Notes: generated by a model not told the origin, from the sequence alone. DNA of 33,846 nucleotides from Gonium pectorale (GCA_001584585.1 LSYV01000082.1:216524-250369); one strand, 5' to 3'. Positions 10,576 through 21,640 are shown, counted from the first letter of the stretch. A program made the numbers and translations.

Positions 10576-11780
10576 CAGCCTTCGCGGATGTGCAGCCTCC
10601 TGCTCGCGATGCGGCGTTCACGCTTCCCAACGTTTGGCTGTTTGGGCTGGTGGAGCGTTTCGTTAGGTTTTTGCACCCCAACGAGGTTTTGTGCACGCTG
10701 CGCTGCGTCGACAAAGCCACGGCGGAGCAGTTCCGCGGCCGCCCCGAGTTCGCCACAGTGCGCCTTTCGCAGCCCGTCCCGCCGCTCGCCTTCGCGGCGC
10801 GCTGGGCCGCCCCAGGTGCCATGCGGGAACTGAGCCTGGATCAGCGCAAGCAGCTTCTGCGCCTTACTGCGGCCAGCGGCGTGGCGGCCAACTTGGACGT
10901 GGCGCTGGAAGCAGTGGGCTTTGTGCCAGACTCGGGAGAGCTGAAGGACTTCTACTTGGCCGCGTCCGCTGCGGGACACGCCGATGTGGTCCATTGCCTC
11001 ATGCAACGGCACCTAATTGACGCGTCCGTCCTATCAGATGCAATGGGCATCGCGGCGGCAGCCGGCCACGGGACGGTGTGCGAGGTTTTGTTCAGCAGCA
11101 ACTCCTCGACACAGTGGAAAACCGAGCACGTGACCTCCGCCCTGCGCGGTGGTCACCCGGAGCTGGCGGACTGGCTGCTACAGCGGCGGCCGGAGGGGGC
11201 CATCGGCCCCGGGGACTCCCTGGCGCCGCTGGGCGCTTACAAGTGCTCTCAGCTGCTGCAGGCCGCCGCAGAGAGCTGCGACCTGCCCACGCTCAGGTCC
11301 CTCCACCAGCGCTGCGGCCACGTTGGGGTGGCCATTCCCGCTGCGGTTTTGGGGTCCGCCGCCGGCAGTCGCACCGCCGACTGGCAGGCCAAGGTCGAGT
11401 GGGCCGAGTCGCAGCTGCCCCCCGACTTCCGCCCAAGTACTGGCGTGTGCGCCGCTGCCGTACCCTGCTCCGACGCCGAACTGCGGCTGGCGTGGCTGCT
11501 GGCACGGGGCTACCCTGCTACGGCGTACGTCGTGGATAGGGCGCTCGAATGCGGCTGCGTGGCAGCCCTGGAGCTGCTGCTCCGGCGGGGCCTGCAGCCT
11601 GGGCGAGGGGCGGTCGAAAATGCGGCGCGTCAGGGGCGGCTGGAGGCGCTGAAAAAGCTGCACGAGCACGGCTGCCCGCTGAACGCCGCGACGGTGGCGC
11701 TGGCGGCAGGATGGAGCGGGCACTCGGCAGTGCGAGCGTGGGCTGTGGAGGAGCTGGGTGCGCCCGAGGACCCATACTAA
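10572..11780 (+). CDS. Ankyrin-repeat protein A, F-box-like N-terminus, C-terminally short paralog (402 aa)
   Basis: A single-exon frame begins at the ATG at 10572, chosen because the next residues align with the paralogs at 13777 and 24953. The N-terminus LPNVWLFGLVERFVRFLHPN followed by LRCVDKATAEQFRGRPEF resembles an F-box (leucine-rich helices, then a conserved C/R..D motif); this is inferred. It is followed by degenerate ankyrin repeats with the signatures AAASGHxxVxxCL, ELADWLLQRRPEG, LAWLLARGYP and ALKKLHEHGCPL. It ends at VEELG plus seven residues, about 240 residues earlier than the two paralogs and without their second exon. The family role is protein-protein binding, possibly as an adaptor for ubiquitin ligase if the F-box holds. 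The early stop could mark a decaying copy or a real short form. Confidence 0.8.
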   Translation: MTAFADVQPPARDAAFTLPNVWLFGLVERFVRFLHPNEVLCTLRCVDKATAEQFRGRPEFATVRLSQPVPPLAFAARWAAPGAMRELSLDQRKQLLRLTAASGVAANLDVALEAVGFVPDSGELKDFYLAASAAGHADVVHCLMQRHLIDASVLSDAMGIAAAAGHGTVCEVLFSSNSSTQWKTEHVTSALRGGHPELADWLLQRRPEGAIGPGDSLAPLGAYKCSQLLQAAAESCDLPTLRSLHQRCGHVGVAIPAAVLGSAAGSRTADWQAKVEWAESQLPPDFRPSTGVCAAAVPCSDAELRLAWLLARGYPATAYVVDRALECGCVAALELLLRRGLQPGRGAVENAARQGRLEALKKLHEHGCPLNAATVALAAGWSGHSAVRAWAVEELGAPEDPY

Positions 11781-13776
11781 CAAACCGCTCGTCTGACTTG
11801 ACAGCCTAACTTTGGGGGCCTCGCAAGGGATCGTACGCATATTTCCGGGGCGCTACCTGCTGCGCAGTCATGGGCAGCTCGGACTGAGGCAAAGGGCAGG
11901 CTCAGCAGGTCATACGGGGCATATGTGTGTGTGTGCGTGTGTCTGCGTTGCGGTTCATGGGTTGCCGTCAAAGCCGGATGGTTGCCCCTCGGGCACGCAC
12001 GGGTGCTGGTTATGCCGTATGCCGTACATGCCGTGGATGCTGCCGCTGTCGTTCTTGTTGGCGTTGCACGCGTCTAGTAGATGCCACAGAAGCAGTGCGT
12101 AGGCAGGCGTACGGTGCACATATTGTGTCTTCCTGTGCGGGAGCGGAAAAGGATTGATGACCCTGGGCTGCCAGGTTGCGTTGCCACCAGTGGTAGCATG
12201 GATGTTTTTCGCGCACGAGTGTACGGCACGCTACACGAGTGTACGGCAGGCCGGACGCAGAGGACGTGTGTGTGGCGCCCTTACGTTCTTGCACTCTCTG
12301 TTTGTACATGGTGGTGTGTGACGCTACTATGTACGGCATTATTGCCGGCACGCACGCTCGTCACGATTGTCATCTACATATACTACTCGACTCGACTCGA
12401 GTGGCTGACTCACAAGCATGGACCAAGTCATCTCACTTGTTTTGCGTGTTGACGAGAAACACCTGGCCTGCATGCTTTAGGTGCCCATCATCAGTCGGCT
12501 CTACTGGGCTGGAGCTGGGCTAGGCCCTGGTCCCTTTCTTCGTGTGTTGCTGTGTTCTGTCTGGCTTGGCGCCCTTACGCTGCTTCGGCGCGGGTCGACG
12601 TGTTCTAGCCTATGTGTACTCCATACTGCCCCGCTGCGCCACGGGCAAATGATTCGCAGCGCAAGCAAGCTGTGTCTCATACGGTATATGGAAGGTGTGT
12701 TTTACCGTGCATGCATAGTTGTGTGCCAGCGCGTGTGCGTGAACCAACTCATGTGTCGCATTTATTTTGGCCTTAGTCACATGTGTACGAATGTACGAAC
12801 TGTTGTTTGTCTGGAGATGGGGTAACCGAATAGTTGATCAAGTTCGAGGTTGCCGGACAGACGGCAACTGCCGAGCCTGAAGGAAGGAAGTGCGCTTGTG
12901 TTGCCGCTTCTCGGCTCCCCAGACGTTACTTGTCGTGGGTGCGCGTGCATGGTGCATCTGCAGATTCTGCACAGCGCCCTCCAAGGCTTAGCCGGAGCAA
13001 GGAGACCAGCAACCTCGCCGGCCGGATGCCACTGACCAGTCCGAACAGCTCGCTCGGCGCTGCCTGACTGACTTGGGACTCTGGGTGGCTGCGTGTCTGA
13101 TCCGCTCATCCTCGCCCGGCCTTGGCCTTCCCTACATGAGTGTCCACGCACCCCGCGCGCATGCGTGATCGTTGTGACCTGCAGGAAGCCTGTTTCGTTC
13201 GCTGCTGCTGCTGCATGCGTCCGCGGGGTGGCCGCTCCATCCGAGGGGGCCCGCGGGCTCTGGCCGGGAAGTGGGAGTGGGGCGCTTGAATGGGAAGGGC
13301 GGGATTGAGTGGTCGAACAGCCCGCGCTGCGCGGGCTCCAGTATGTGTCGTACAATGTCGTACCGATACAGCGTGCGTGCTCCACGCGTGCGATGCGGGC
13401 GTGCAGCTGGGGCACAAGCAGCGGGATCCTCCTTAGGCATGGTACTCATGGTAATTGACCAGACGCTGCCAGCTCGCCTCCACCCGGCCCCCACCCGCTC
13501 CCCACCCGCCCTCAACACGGCACCCACTCTCGGTATGACACAGCGGGCGCAGGCGCCTCGTGGTCGCAGTGGCGCAGTGACTTCGGAGCCAACGACCATC
13601 AGCGCACCGGCCCCTCCGAGCCATGCGCCCGTCGCCTGACAGGAGCACTCTCTAACGACTCTTAGCATATATCGGTCATACATCACCCCAAGCCTTCTTA
13701 GACCCTGTTTACTGCGCGATTTACAGTACCGAGCAGCATCTATCCAGATTGTTACTGCATACATACTTGTTAGGAT
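11781..13776. other. Intergenic region between ankyrin genes A and B
   Basis: About 2 kb without a supportable gene. It holds a TG/CG-rich microsatellite near 11922-11945, a duplicated 14-mer ACGAGTGTACGGCA at about 12216-12251, and a CGACT repeat near 12385. I looked for the ankyrin C-terminal part that gene A lacks and found no trace. Open frames here show no family features. Confidence 0.5.
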
Positions 13777-16150
13777 ATGGCCACCCAGGAGACCGAGGTC
13801 GGTACAGCCCCCTGCGATGCCGCACTACCGCTCCCCAACGTCTGGATCCCAGGGCTGGTGGAGCGCTTTGCCAGCTTCCTGCATCCCAACGAGGTTATCT
13901 GCACTCTGCGCTGCGTGGACAAGGCCACAGCGGCGCAGTTCCGCGGCCGCCCCGAGTTCGCCACAGTGCGCCTCTCGCAGCCCACCCCGCCGCACGCCTT
14001 TGCGGCGCGCTGGGCCGCCCCGGGCGCCATGCGGGATCTGACGCTGGCACAGCGCAAGCAGCTGCTGCACCTTGCTGCGGCCAGCGGTGTGATGGCCAAC
14101 CTGGAGGTGGTGCTGGAGGCGGTGGGCTGGGTCCTTGACTTGAAGGAGCTGACACCTCCACTAAACGCCGCCGCCTCTGGGGGCCACGTTGACGTAGTGC
14201 GTTGCCTCATGGGGCTCGCGCGCCATCTGGGGCCCTGGCCCCCACCTGAGATCACTTCTTCACTGGGTGCCGCCGTGGAGGCGGGACACACTGCGGTGTG
14301 TGAGGCGCTTTTCCAAAGCATTGGCGCCCAGGACCTGTGGAGCGTAATGCAAGTTTGCGCCGCGCTCCGCGCCGGTCGCCCCGGGATGGCCGACTGGCTG
14401 CTGCAGCAGCGGCCCGAGAGACCCATCGGCTCCGGGTGCAGCCTGGCGCCGCTGGGAGAAGAGGCGTGTGCGGCTCTGCTGCATGCTGCCGCAGAGGGCT
14501 GCGACCTGCCCACGCTCAGCTCCCTCCACCAGCGCTGCTGCGGGGTTGGCATGACCGATAGTGAGGAAGCCTCTGAGCTGCTCACGGCTGCCGCCAGCTG
14601 CACCGCTGACTGGCAGGCCAAGGTGGGGTGGACCGAGTCGCAGCTGCCCCCTGGCTTCATCCGCACCAGCGATGTGTGTTACGCTGCTGCAGCCCGCCCC
14701 GACGCTGACCTTCGACTGGCGTGGCTGCTGGCACGAGGGTACCCCGTCGACGAAGCCGTCGCCAGTGAAGCGCTCCGCACCGGCAACACGGCCGCCCTGG
14801 AGCTGCTGCTTGGGCGGGGGCTGTGCCCTGAGCGATGGGCGGCTGGGACTGCGGCCGTCCATGGGCGGCTTGAGGCGCTGAAGAAGCTGCGAGAGCATGG
14901 ATGCCCGCTGGATGCCTCCAAGGTGGCCTCATCGGCATTATGGGGCCGGCACCTGCCCGTGCTAATGTGGGCAGTGGAGGAGTTGGGCGTGTCTTTGCAG
15001 GGCATGTGGCTGAATCCAGAGGTGTTGTCCAAATGCGATCTCGAGATGCTGCAGTGGCTGTGGCAGGGCGGCTGCCCACTGGATTGCATGGCCGTGGCAG
15101 TAGCAGCAGCACGGGGCAACAACCTTCCCTTGCTGGTGTGGGCTGTGGAGGAGCTTGGGGTGCAGGTGCAGTCCGCTCGCCTGATGGGCGCTGCGGCTGC
15201 CTCTGGCAGTGTGGCGGTGATGGAGTGGCTCCGGGAGCGAGGGTGCCCCTGGGGTGCAGACACCTTCACGAGTGCTGTGGGCTCCGGCTGTGAGGCAGTG
15301 CTGGAGTGGCTGGTGGCGCGGGGCTGCCCCACACAGGTAAGGAGCTTTACACGGAATGCTTTCGGTAACACCCTCATGTATGGCCCATAAGTTGGTGCTG
15401 TGCACGGATGTCAGCCCCTCCGGGCATACATGCGACGTGTGCAGCCCCCGGGCATGCACCAGCATGCAGCAGACACGCACATAGTCACCGCTTCCTCAGT
15501 TGCGCCCTCCATCTGCATCGGCCGGGGTAATGCTGCATCAAGAGATTATTGCATTTTGAAGTGCTGTGCGTGAGTGACGTTGGGTCTTGGAGTTGGGATC
15601 AAAACTTGTACGGTAACCTGCTGCTAACCTCCATTCTATGTCCTTGCAGTAGTTCCTGCAAGCATGCCACGTTAAGTTAGCTGGGGTGCCTGGCTGCTGG
15701 GCTTAACTCGACCAGCCGTGTGTCCCCTTTCCATCCACCTACACCCACCCGACAATCCCAATGCAGGACGACGGTGGGCCCTACACAAGTGCCGCAAGCA
15801 ATGGCGACCTGGCGATGCTGCGCTGCCTGGCGCGGCTGGGCTGCCCATGGGGCCCCGCCAGTGGTGCTGCGGCCGTCTTTGAGTATGGCGCTCAACATTC
15901 CTGGCCGCTGCCTGTGATGCGGCTCCTGGTGGAGCTGGGCTGCCCCGTTGACTGGGAGGCCAGCCTTGCGGCCTCCCGTAGGAGTTTTTTGGGTGTCCCC
16001 AAGGAGATGCGCTACTGGCTTGCGGCGGAGGCAGCACGGTGGCGACGGCAGAAGCAGCAACAGGGCGCCGAGGAGGCGCGCAAGCGGCAGCAGCAGGAGC
16101 GTATCGAGCGGGCAGTGAGGCGCCAGAAGCGGGACGGGGCGCAGCAATAG
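13777..16150 (+). CDS. Ankyrin-repeat protein B, F-box-like N-terminus (2 exons, 647 aa)
   Basis: Exons 13777-15336 and 15767-16150 join in phase 0 across a 430-nt GT-AG intron. The ATG at 13777 has a good context (GATATGGCC) and aligns with paralog C. Residues about 20-60 are F-box-like (LPNVWIPGLVERFASFLHPN then LRCVDKATAAQF). The rest is a run of degenerate ankyrin repeats with the recurring GCPLD, LP(V/L)L.WAVEELG and WL..RGCP motifs; the repeat array continues into exon 2 (DLAMLRCLARLGCPWG, LLVELGCPVDW). The C-terminus is a highly charged helix rich in R, K, Q and E. The GCPW/GCPLD type of repeat is common in protist and giant-virus ankyrin proteins. Likely a cytosolic or nuclear binding adaptor; partner unknown. 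Confidence 0.88.
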
Positions 16151-17401
16151 GATTACACGGTAGGGAGCCTCCCCAGCGTTTTCTGCGTCGGTTGGCCTCG
16201 CCGTGGGTTGCCCCACGGGTGTAGGCGCCTTACTAGCAACGTTATGGTGACGGTGCCTAGACTGGGGACAGTGGAGTTATAAATAATGCAGAGTGACTAT
16301 GTTTGGAGCAGTGGGCATGGGGCGCTTTGGTGTGCTGTCCCACGGGCGCTGATGCGCAGTGACATGAACTTCGGTGGGCCTTTGTGAGCCAAGGGGCGTA
16401 GTCTTGGGGGGATGATAAACAATACCAATCAACTAAACAAAGGTCAGGCAAAGCGGTACCGAACGTGACCGCCAAGAGACCTCCTTCGCTCGTCAGGGAC
16501 TGGCCGTCTCTACGGAGTCTGCAATTCTTGCTCGCGTTGATGTGCGGGAGGCTTCTTCAGCGACGGATACTGGGGTGCTTCGGCGTCCCGTTCAGAATCA
16601 ATGTCTGCAGAAGAAATGCATCGCAGTGGTGCTTTATTTGGTCCTAAGCCTCAAGCCGCCACTGCACGCTGTCAGCGTTCCGACTGGGCACCTGTGGGTC
16701 CTTTTGTGAGTCTGTATTGGTGGCGGGGGCATTTCTGCTGGAGTTGGGTAGATTGAGTACCGTACCATAACATGTAGCGAGGTCACGGCGAGGTGGCATC
16801 CATGGGCTGCTGGCCATCCAGCAAGGAGTGAACGAACTGGGCCTGGCTGGAGGGTGTATAGGTGGCTCGCAGACAAAGCTCGGTGGCAGGGCCCAAAGGA
16901 TTCTGGGGCTTTTCTGGCTGTTCCAGAGTCCCTGTGCCCGGCCGGCCCGACCCCATAAGCCAAAACTTGCCCTCGGGGAATAGGAGTGCTGCACACGCTT
17001 GCGACACGCACCAAGACGTCACGGCTGGTTATATGATCGGCTGGGCTGGGCCGGTCGGCTGAGCAGGGCAGTGCTGTGACCTGCGGCTCTTATCTGCGGA
17101 TGTCCGTTTGTGGTTCGCACACGTGGCCTGTGGGTGAATGGAACGGCGTAGGGGCACTTGTTGGCTCAGCCGTACGCGTAGACGCCTGCTATGTCAGGGC
17201 GACGCGCGCGATCTGCATCGGAGGCGCCGGTCCCTGCCAGCCGAGCATTGTCAGGTGCAGGGCCATCGAGGCGACGCGCCTAGTGTTCGGTCTAGAAGGA
17301 GCAGCGGCTACCGATCTGTAATCTGTGTCTGCAATCTGCTGCCGTTAGCCCTAACTGCCGCTGCCGTCGTTGCATGTCCAAGTGTCCGGCAGGCCACATC
17401 T
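16151..17401. other. Intergenic region downstream of ankyrin gene B
   Basis: Presumed 3' UTR and spacer. No gene, RNA or clear mobile element is seen. At 17169-17180 the sequence GCCGTACGCGTA matches the palindromic core of the 9.0/9.8 kb repeats with TTGGCT just before it, so a small fragment of that repeat may be present. A short piece at 17315-17332 (TCTGTAATCTGTGTCTGC) resembles one arm of the inverted repeat at 21.6/23.1 kb. Confidence 0.4.
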
Positions 17402-18110
17402 GGGCGTCCGCCGGACGTCCACTGCCGAGGGTGGTGCGCCCATGCCAGGATATGCTGCTGTGGGAAGAGTAACCTGATTCTGTACCACGGGCGAGGCTGG
17501 AGCGGGGAGCCGGGGCCAAAGCTGGGCTGCTCCTTTGAGGGGGGCGACGGCGGCTTGGGTGAGTCCCGCCCCCGCCACGCCTGCGGCTGCAGGGCGCGCA
17601 ACTCAGGCTGGCTGTGCGCCCTTGGGCAGGCTGGGCTTTCGGCGTTTCGGGCCTGTGGCAGCGGCGAAAGGCGCGGCCGTGCCAGTTTGGCCGCAGGAGT
17701 GAGGGGCCCAGCGGCAGCAAATGGTTTTTTTTGGTGTGTCACTGACGGTGCGGTTGCATTGGGGAAGCGGGCCTCGGCGATGCCCGCCCCTGCAAGCAAT
17801 GGGCGAGCACGTCCGGGTGGAGGGCCAACGGTGGCGCCCGAGTTCCCCCATGAACGACGGCCGAACACTGCGTAGCCCTTGCCTTACAGACGTAGTCTCG
17901 TACGCGCCTGGCGCTGACGGCGGCGTGTCCACATGACAGCGTGACGCTTCATTTGGACTCGGCCGCATGAGGGCCAAAAGCACATTTGGAGGGAGGAGGC
18001 GCAGCGGCGCCGGCGGCCAGCCCCGGATTCAAGGAGCCCTACCTGCCTGCGTAGGTCCCTGGTCGGTACATCAGCGCGTCTGGGGAGTTAGGCGCCCCGT
18101 TGGGGAGGGT
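17402..18110 (-). pseudogene. Rearranged fragment of gene X (copy 1)
   Basis: The stretch 17480-17830 aligns, in the same orientation, with about 30890-31230 inside exon 2 of the intact gene X. The best block encodes QPQAWRGRDSP on the minus strand in both. A separate piece at 17402-17475 matches about 31348-31425, and one near 18040-18105 matches about 31561-31620, so the order of pieces is not that of the intact gene. No start exon, coiled-coil exon or complete frame remains. The sequence is therefore non-functional as a gene copy, although the central frame is still open. Confidence 0.7.
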
Positions 18111-18150
18111 CCATGGCAATCTTACGTCTGCTCATGTGTATGAGTTGGGA

Positions 18151-18210
18151 AGCTGGGCCAGGGTCGGCACGCCGCCCAGAGAGTAGGGGAGCTGGGCCAG
18201 GGTTGGCACG
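18151..18210. repeat. Two-copy 21-bp direct repeat
   Basis: A 21-bp unit beginning AGCTGGGCCAGGGT occurs at 18151-18171 and again at 18190-18210 with one base difference. It lies between the gene X fragment and the PLAC8 gene, in sequence I cannot otherwise assign. Confidence 0.85.
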
Positions 18211-18487
18211 CAGGGGCACGCCGCCCCGAAGTCGTCAGGCGGGGGACCCACTGCCTCGTGCCACGAAATTTCTCGAAATTTCACATGTTTGAACATCTTC
18301 GTAAGAGGAACAACCTGTCAAGTTAATGGTTCCTTAGAGGGTTAGGGTTTACCCTGTCAGTACGGCCCCGAGACGTAGAAATCTGGCGCACATGCTGTTA
18401 AAGATACATACGTGAGAAAATCCGCACTCCTACGTATCTATCAACTCGTCCTCGCCCCTTGCGCTTGACGGCGTAGCGCCTTTGACC
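18211..18487. other. 5' flank of the PLAC8 gene
   Basis: Short spacer of lower GC content with runs such as TTTCTCGAAATTTC and a repeated GGGTTAGGGTTT at 18339-18350. It is the likely promoter and leader for the gene starting at 18488. No element can be assigned with confidence. Confidence 0.35.
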
Positions 18488-19974
18488 ATGGCCCTTCCCC
18501 CGGCCAAGACCGGCGCCTGGTCCACCGGCCTTTGCAACTGGTGTGCCTCTCCTGGTGGCTGCGGAACATGCTGTGAGTGCAGTAACAGCAGCCCTTCCTC
18601 CTCGCCTTCGAGGCGCGCTCGTCATTGCTGTGGTTGGCCCTTCGCGCAGGCTTCGCGACATGCTGTGGCTGCTGTCAATATGGCCAAAACGTTGAGCGCA
18701 TGCCCGCTGGGGTGAGTCTGGTCACTCAAATGGTCGCGGTTGAAGTGACCTGGCGCGCCATCGCGACCAGTGCGTTCCTACCCGCCGCCGCGTGCCGTAA
18801 TATCGATCGTCGTCGCAGTTCCTGCGCCCACAGACATCTCGGCAACGACCTTCTGCACATGTTCGTCCAGGCCCTGATATAACCAACCCACCCGCCGCCC
18901 CATGCGCAGGAGGTGTGCTGTGGTGCCAACAGCTGCGGCGCTTGCTGCTGCTTCTACATGCTGGGCGGCTTCGTGCCGACGATCACGGCCGCCCTCTTCC
19001 TGGTCCCGGTGCCCCTCAGCTGCAGCTGCTTCGTGCACACGGGCTCCCGCGGCTGGATCCGCCAGAAGTAAGCCCGCCCCAGGTTACCACCTCCCTTATG
19101 CTTGCGTGCGCGTCTTGCCCACCCGCGCGGCCTGAACCTGATATGTACCTTTGCTTACCGTTTTTGACAGCAAACGGTATGCAAGTATCGACAAGGATGG
19201 TCGTCGTCGTGGCTCATCCCTTTGATGCCCCCCCCCGCCCCTAGCTTTCACGCACGCAATGCCCTATCCAGCCATCCACCTCACCCTCTCCATCCTGCCT
19301 GGTGCCACGCCACGCACGCAGGTACGGCATCCCAGGCACATGCTGTGGGGACTGCCTCATCACCACCTTCTGCATCCCCTGCGCCCTGTGCCAAGAGCAC
19401 CGAGAGCTGGTCATCCGCGGCATGGGCGTCGGTGAGTCTTTTACTTGTTTGCGCGCGCCCGCACGGCTATCTACATACCGTAGTACCACGAAGAGATCGT
19501 GACGCGACTTTCAGGGCTAGCGCCGAAATGGTAGCACGTAATAGTTGTAGCCCGGGGGGGGGGGCGCGAATGTTTGCTGCACCCCTCCCGTGGGAAGCGG
19601 CGACGGCGGATATCGGGTTTCACAAGTGCGCCCTGCATGCCCGCGGCTCCGTCCGGGTGATGCTACCAAAAGGGTGTCACCGGGGTAACGACCGCCAACG
19701 GTCGTTGCACGTAAAACCGTACGACCAACGGCGTGCTGGGCGTGCGCTTGGGGAGGGGAAGGCCCTCGTCCCCGAAATAAATTACGGCTCCAAACCAACA
19801 AACCACAACCAACTCGCCCAAATCACCCCTGCCTGCCGGACCCTGGACCTACCTCCCCCAGGTGGCGTGGAGATGCAGAGGGTGGCGCCAGCGCCTATCG
19901 TGGTCGTCAACAACGTGCAGCCGCAGCAACCCTACCCAGCAGACCCAGCGCCCGGCTATCCGGTCGCCAAGTAA
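18488..19974 (+). CDS. PLAC8-family cysteine-rich protein (5 exons, 175 aa)
   Basis: Exons 18488-18572, 18650-18711, 18910-19067, 19322-19431 and 19862-19974 have GT-AG introns and agreeing phases, 528 nt in total. The protein starts MALPPAKTGAWSTGLCNWC, the usual PLAC8 opening (W..GLC), followed by GTCCFATCCGCCQYGQNVE, matching the family's CC...C.CPC..FGQ segment. A hydrophobic stretch (about residues 65-85, GGFVPTITAALFLVPVPLSC) may enter the membrane. Exon 4 has the closing signature YGIPGTCCGDCLITTFC then CALCQEHREL. The C-terminus is a short Pro/Gln-rich tail. Family members include plant FW2.2-like and PCR cadmium-resistance proteins, membrane-linked and tied to cell size or metal/Ca transport; the role here is not known. 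Family assignment is firm. Confidence 0.93.
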
Positions 19975-21129
19975 CGCCATGCGAGAGAAGACCGACACGA
20001 CTGTTACGTTTTGAGTAATGATGACCGCGTCCTGATGCGTGCATCTCCGCAAGCGAGCCCTCCCAGCAGCCGCCTCACATCCGGCCGACGTCCAAGGTCG
20101 CCACCCCGTCATTCAGCTCCAGCCTAGCAGCACGGGAAGGAGCACCGCCGCCGGTTGGCTCGCTCTCGTTGTCGTAAGTAGCCCTTGCACACGAGGAGGA
20201 GGCAGCAGGTGAAGGCTGTGGGTGAGGGGCGGGGGCGGATGAAGAAGGGGTGCTGATGCTGCGGCCGTGTCAGGGCCTGTGCGCGTCATGCAGTGCGTGT
20301 GGTGCGTGGACAACGGTATCGTAGAATCATCCGGACGACATGTACTTATGAGGCAGTGCCGGTTGGTCTATTGTACCTAAGCCTTGCTTGACACCACTTT
20401 ATGGTTATGGTTATGGATGTACACTGCATCGGCCAGCAATGCGCTCGAAGTAATGACGATGCGAACTTGCACGGCGGGTGAGAATGTCGAAGGCCCGTGA
20501 AGCACCAACGTAATACACTAGCGTAATGATAACCACATACGACAAGTATGGAAGCACCATTACTACTGCGGTTCCAGACTCTGCATTTGCTCTGTATATA
20601 CGGTAATTGGGTGGCTCGTGGTTAGTTCGTTGGGTCGTGCGTGCTTCCCCTTTTTGGGTTGTTTGGCGCACTTGCATTGCGCGGGAGAAGGCGGCGGTAT
20701 GATGCTGTCCCTTCTTTTCTCTCAGTCTACTCAGTCCCCCAGGTTGGGTAAGGCGGACGAGAATGTGCCCTGATAAGGTAGCAGTAGTGGGCCGCGGGAT
20801 GGATGGTGCGGCTGGAGGTGAGACCCACGGGTCGGCTCTGGAGACTGCCGTACACGGTTCCACAGTTTGTTTTTTCGTAAGTACCACAACGCTTGTAGCC
20901 AGCCGCCCCGCCCCCGCGATCGGTACGGAGCAAGGCGCGCATGCAATGCTGGATCCCTGCGTAACATCATTGTGCGTTCCGACACGATAATAGTACGGCA
21001 AGCACAAACCCCACACGCACGTCGGCACGTTGCGAACCCGCGCCAGGTCAGCTCCGGTGCCGTAGCAGCCGCGGATATGAGCGGCAGCAGCCAGAGCCAC
21101 GAGGCGCAAGAAAGCAACGTCGCGGGAAA
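19975..21129. other. Intergenic region downstream of the PLAC8 gene
   Basis: Presumed 3' UTR and spacer. Base composition is more balanced than in the coding regions. A long minus-strand open frame crosses 20411-21109, but it starts at a TTG, has no recognisable features and is not supported. No RNA gene or repeat is evident until the LINE fragment near 21225. Confidence 0.4.
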
Positions 21130-21224
21130 TGCCGTGCCATCACCGCAGTCGCGCCGTCGCAGGGTGTTGTTAGATAATGCTGCGGTCAGAGGACAACGAT
21201 CCGTATGCTATATATGATCCCCCA

Positions 21225-21292
21225 CCCCAATATTCGCAATTCGTCCTTACCCCCCCCCCCCGGCTTTGACGGACGTGTAACCTGTAACCATA
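21225..21292 (+). mobile_element. 3'-end fragment of a LINE, same family as the element at the right edge
   Basis: The plus strand here matches the minus strand of about 33262-33335: AATATTCGCAATTCGTCC, a C-run, then GGCTTTGACGGACGTGTAACC and the start of the GTAACC tail. Similarity is weak before 21225, suggesting a heavily 5'-truncated or decayed insertion. Its C-run is 11 bases against 8 in the other copy. Confidence 0.75.
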
Positions 21293-21338
21293 CGAGGTGC
21301 GCTCTGTATCGTGACGAGCCGCCAATGAAGTACTGCTT
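21284..21338. repeat. 55-bp direct repeat, left copy (flanks the assembly gap)
   Basis: Begins GTAACCATACGAGGTGCGCT and is found again, apparently unchanged, at 21459-21513 directly after the run of Ns. It starts within the tail of the LINE fragment. It may be a target-site duplication, a tandem array collapsed at the gap, or a joining artefact. Confidence 0.9.
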
Positions 21339-21438
21339 ACCTTTACCAACGAGGACGACCGACCCGTCCTAACCCAAACCCGACGGGTCCCGGGGTTACG
21401 AAACGTACCGTAAGTTCTTAGGTTTGGGGATTCGTTCC

Positions 21439-21458
21439 NNNNNNNNNNNNNNNNNNNN
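21439..21458. other. Assembly gap (20 Ns)
   Basis: Twenty consecutive unresolved bases. The true gap length is unknown, since a round number of Ns is usually a placeholder. It sits inside a repeat-rich stretch. Confidence 1.
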
Positions 21459-21513
21459 GTAACCATACGAGGTGCGCTCTGTATCGTGACGAGCCGCCAA
21501 TGAAGTACTGCTT
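21459..21513. repeat. 55-bp direct repeat, right copy
   Basis: Second copy of 21284-21338, beginning at the first base after the gap. Beyond it the two flanks differ by a small insertion (ACC) and then diverge. Confidence 0.9.
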
Positions 21514-21592
21514 TACCACAGAGCACCGCTCCAACCAGCCGGGTCGAATCGAAGTTCATTTGGGGATGTCCCTTTGCCGTGTCTCCAACAGA

Positions 21593-21640
21593 TGCAGATT
21601 ACAGGCTCCCCCAGAGAGGGGTTGCAGGCCACACGAGCCG
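21593..21640. repeat. Inverted repeat arm (pairs with about 23078-23122)
   Basis: The segment around GCAGATTACAGGCTCCC, AGAGGGG, TGCAGGCCACACG is the reverse complement, with a few mismatches, of 23078-23122. The arms are about 45 bp long and 1.4 kb apart, a spacing compatible with the ends of a small DNA transposon. No target-site duplication could be fixed. Confidence 0.65.

Noticed and set aside
18339..18350. Telomere-like GGGTTAGGGTTT
   Set aside because: Only about two units and internal to the region; algal telomere repeats are longer arrays, so this is not a telomere.
20411..21109. 232-codon minus-strand frame downstream of PLAC8
   Set aside because: Starts at TTG, has no recognisable features and lies in spacer sequence of lower GC content.
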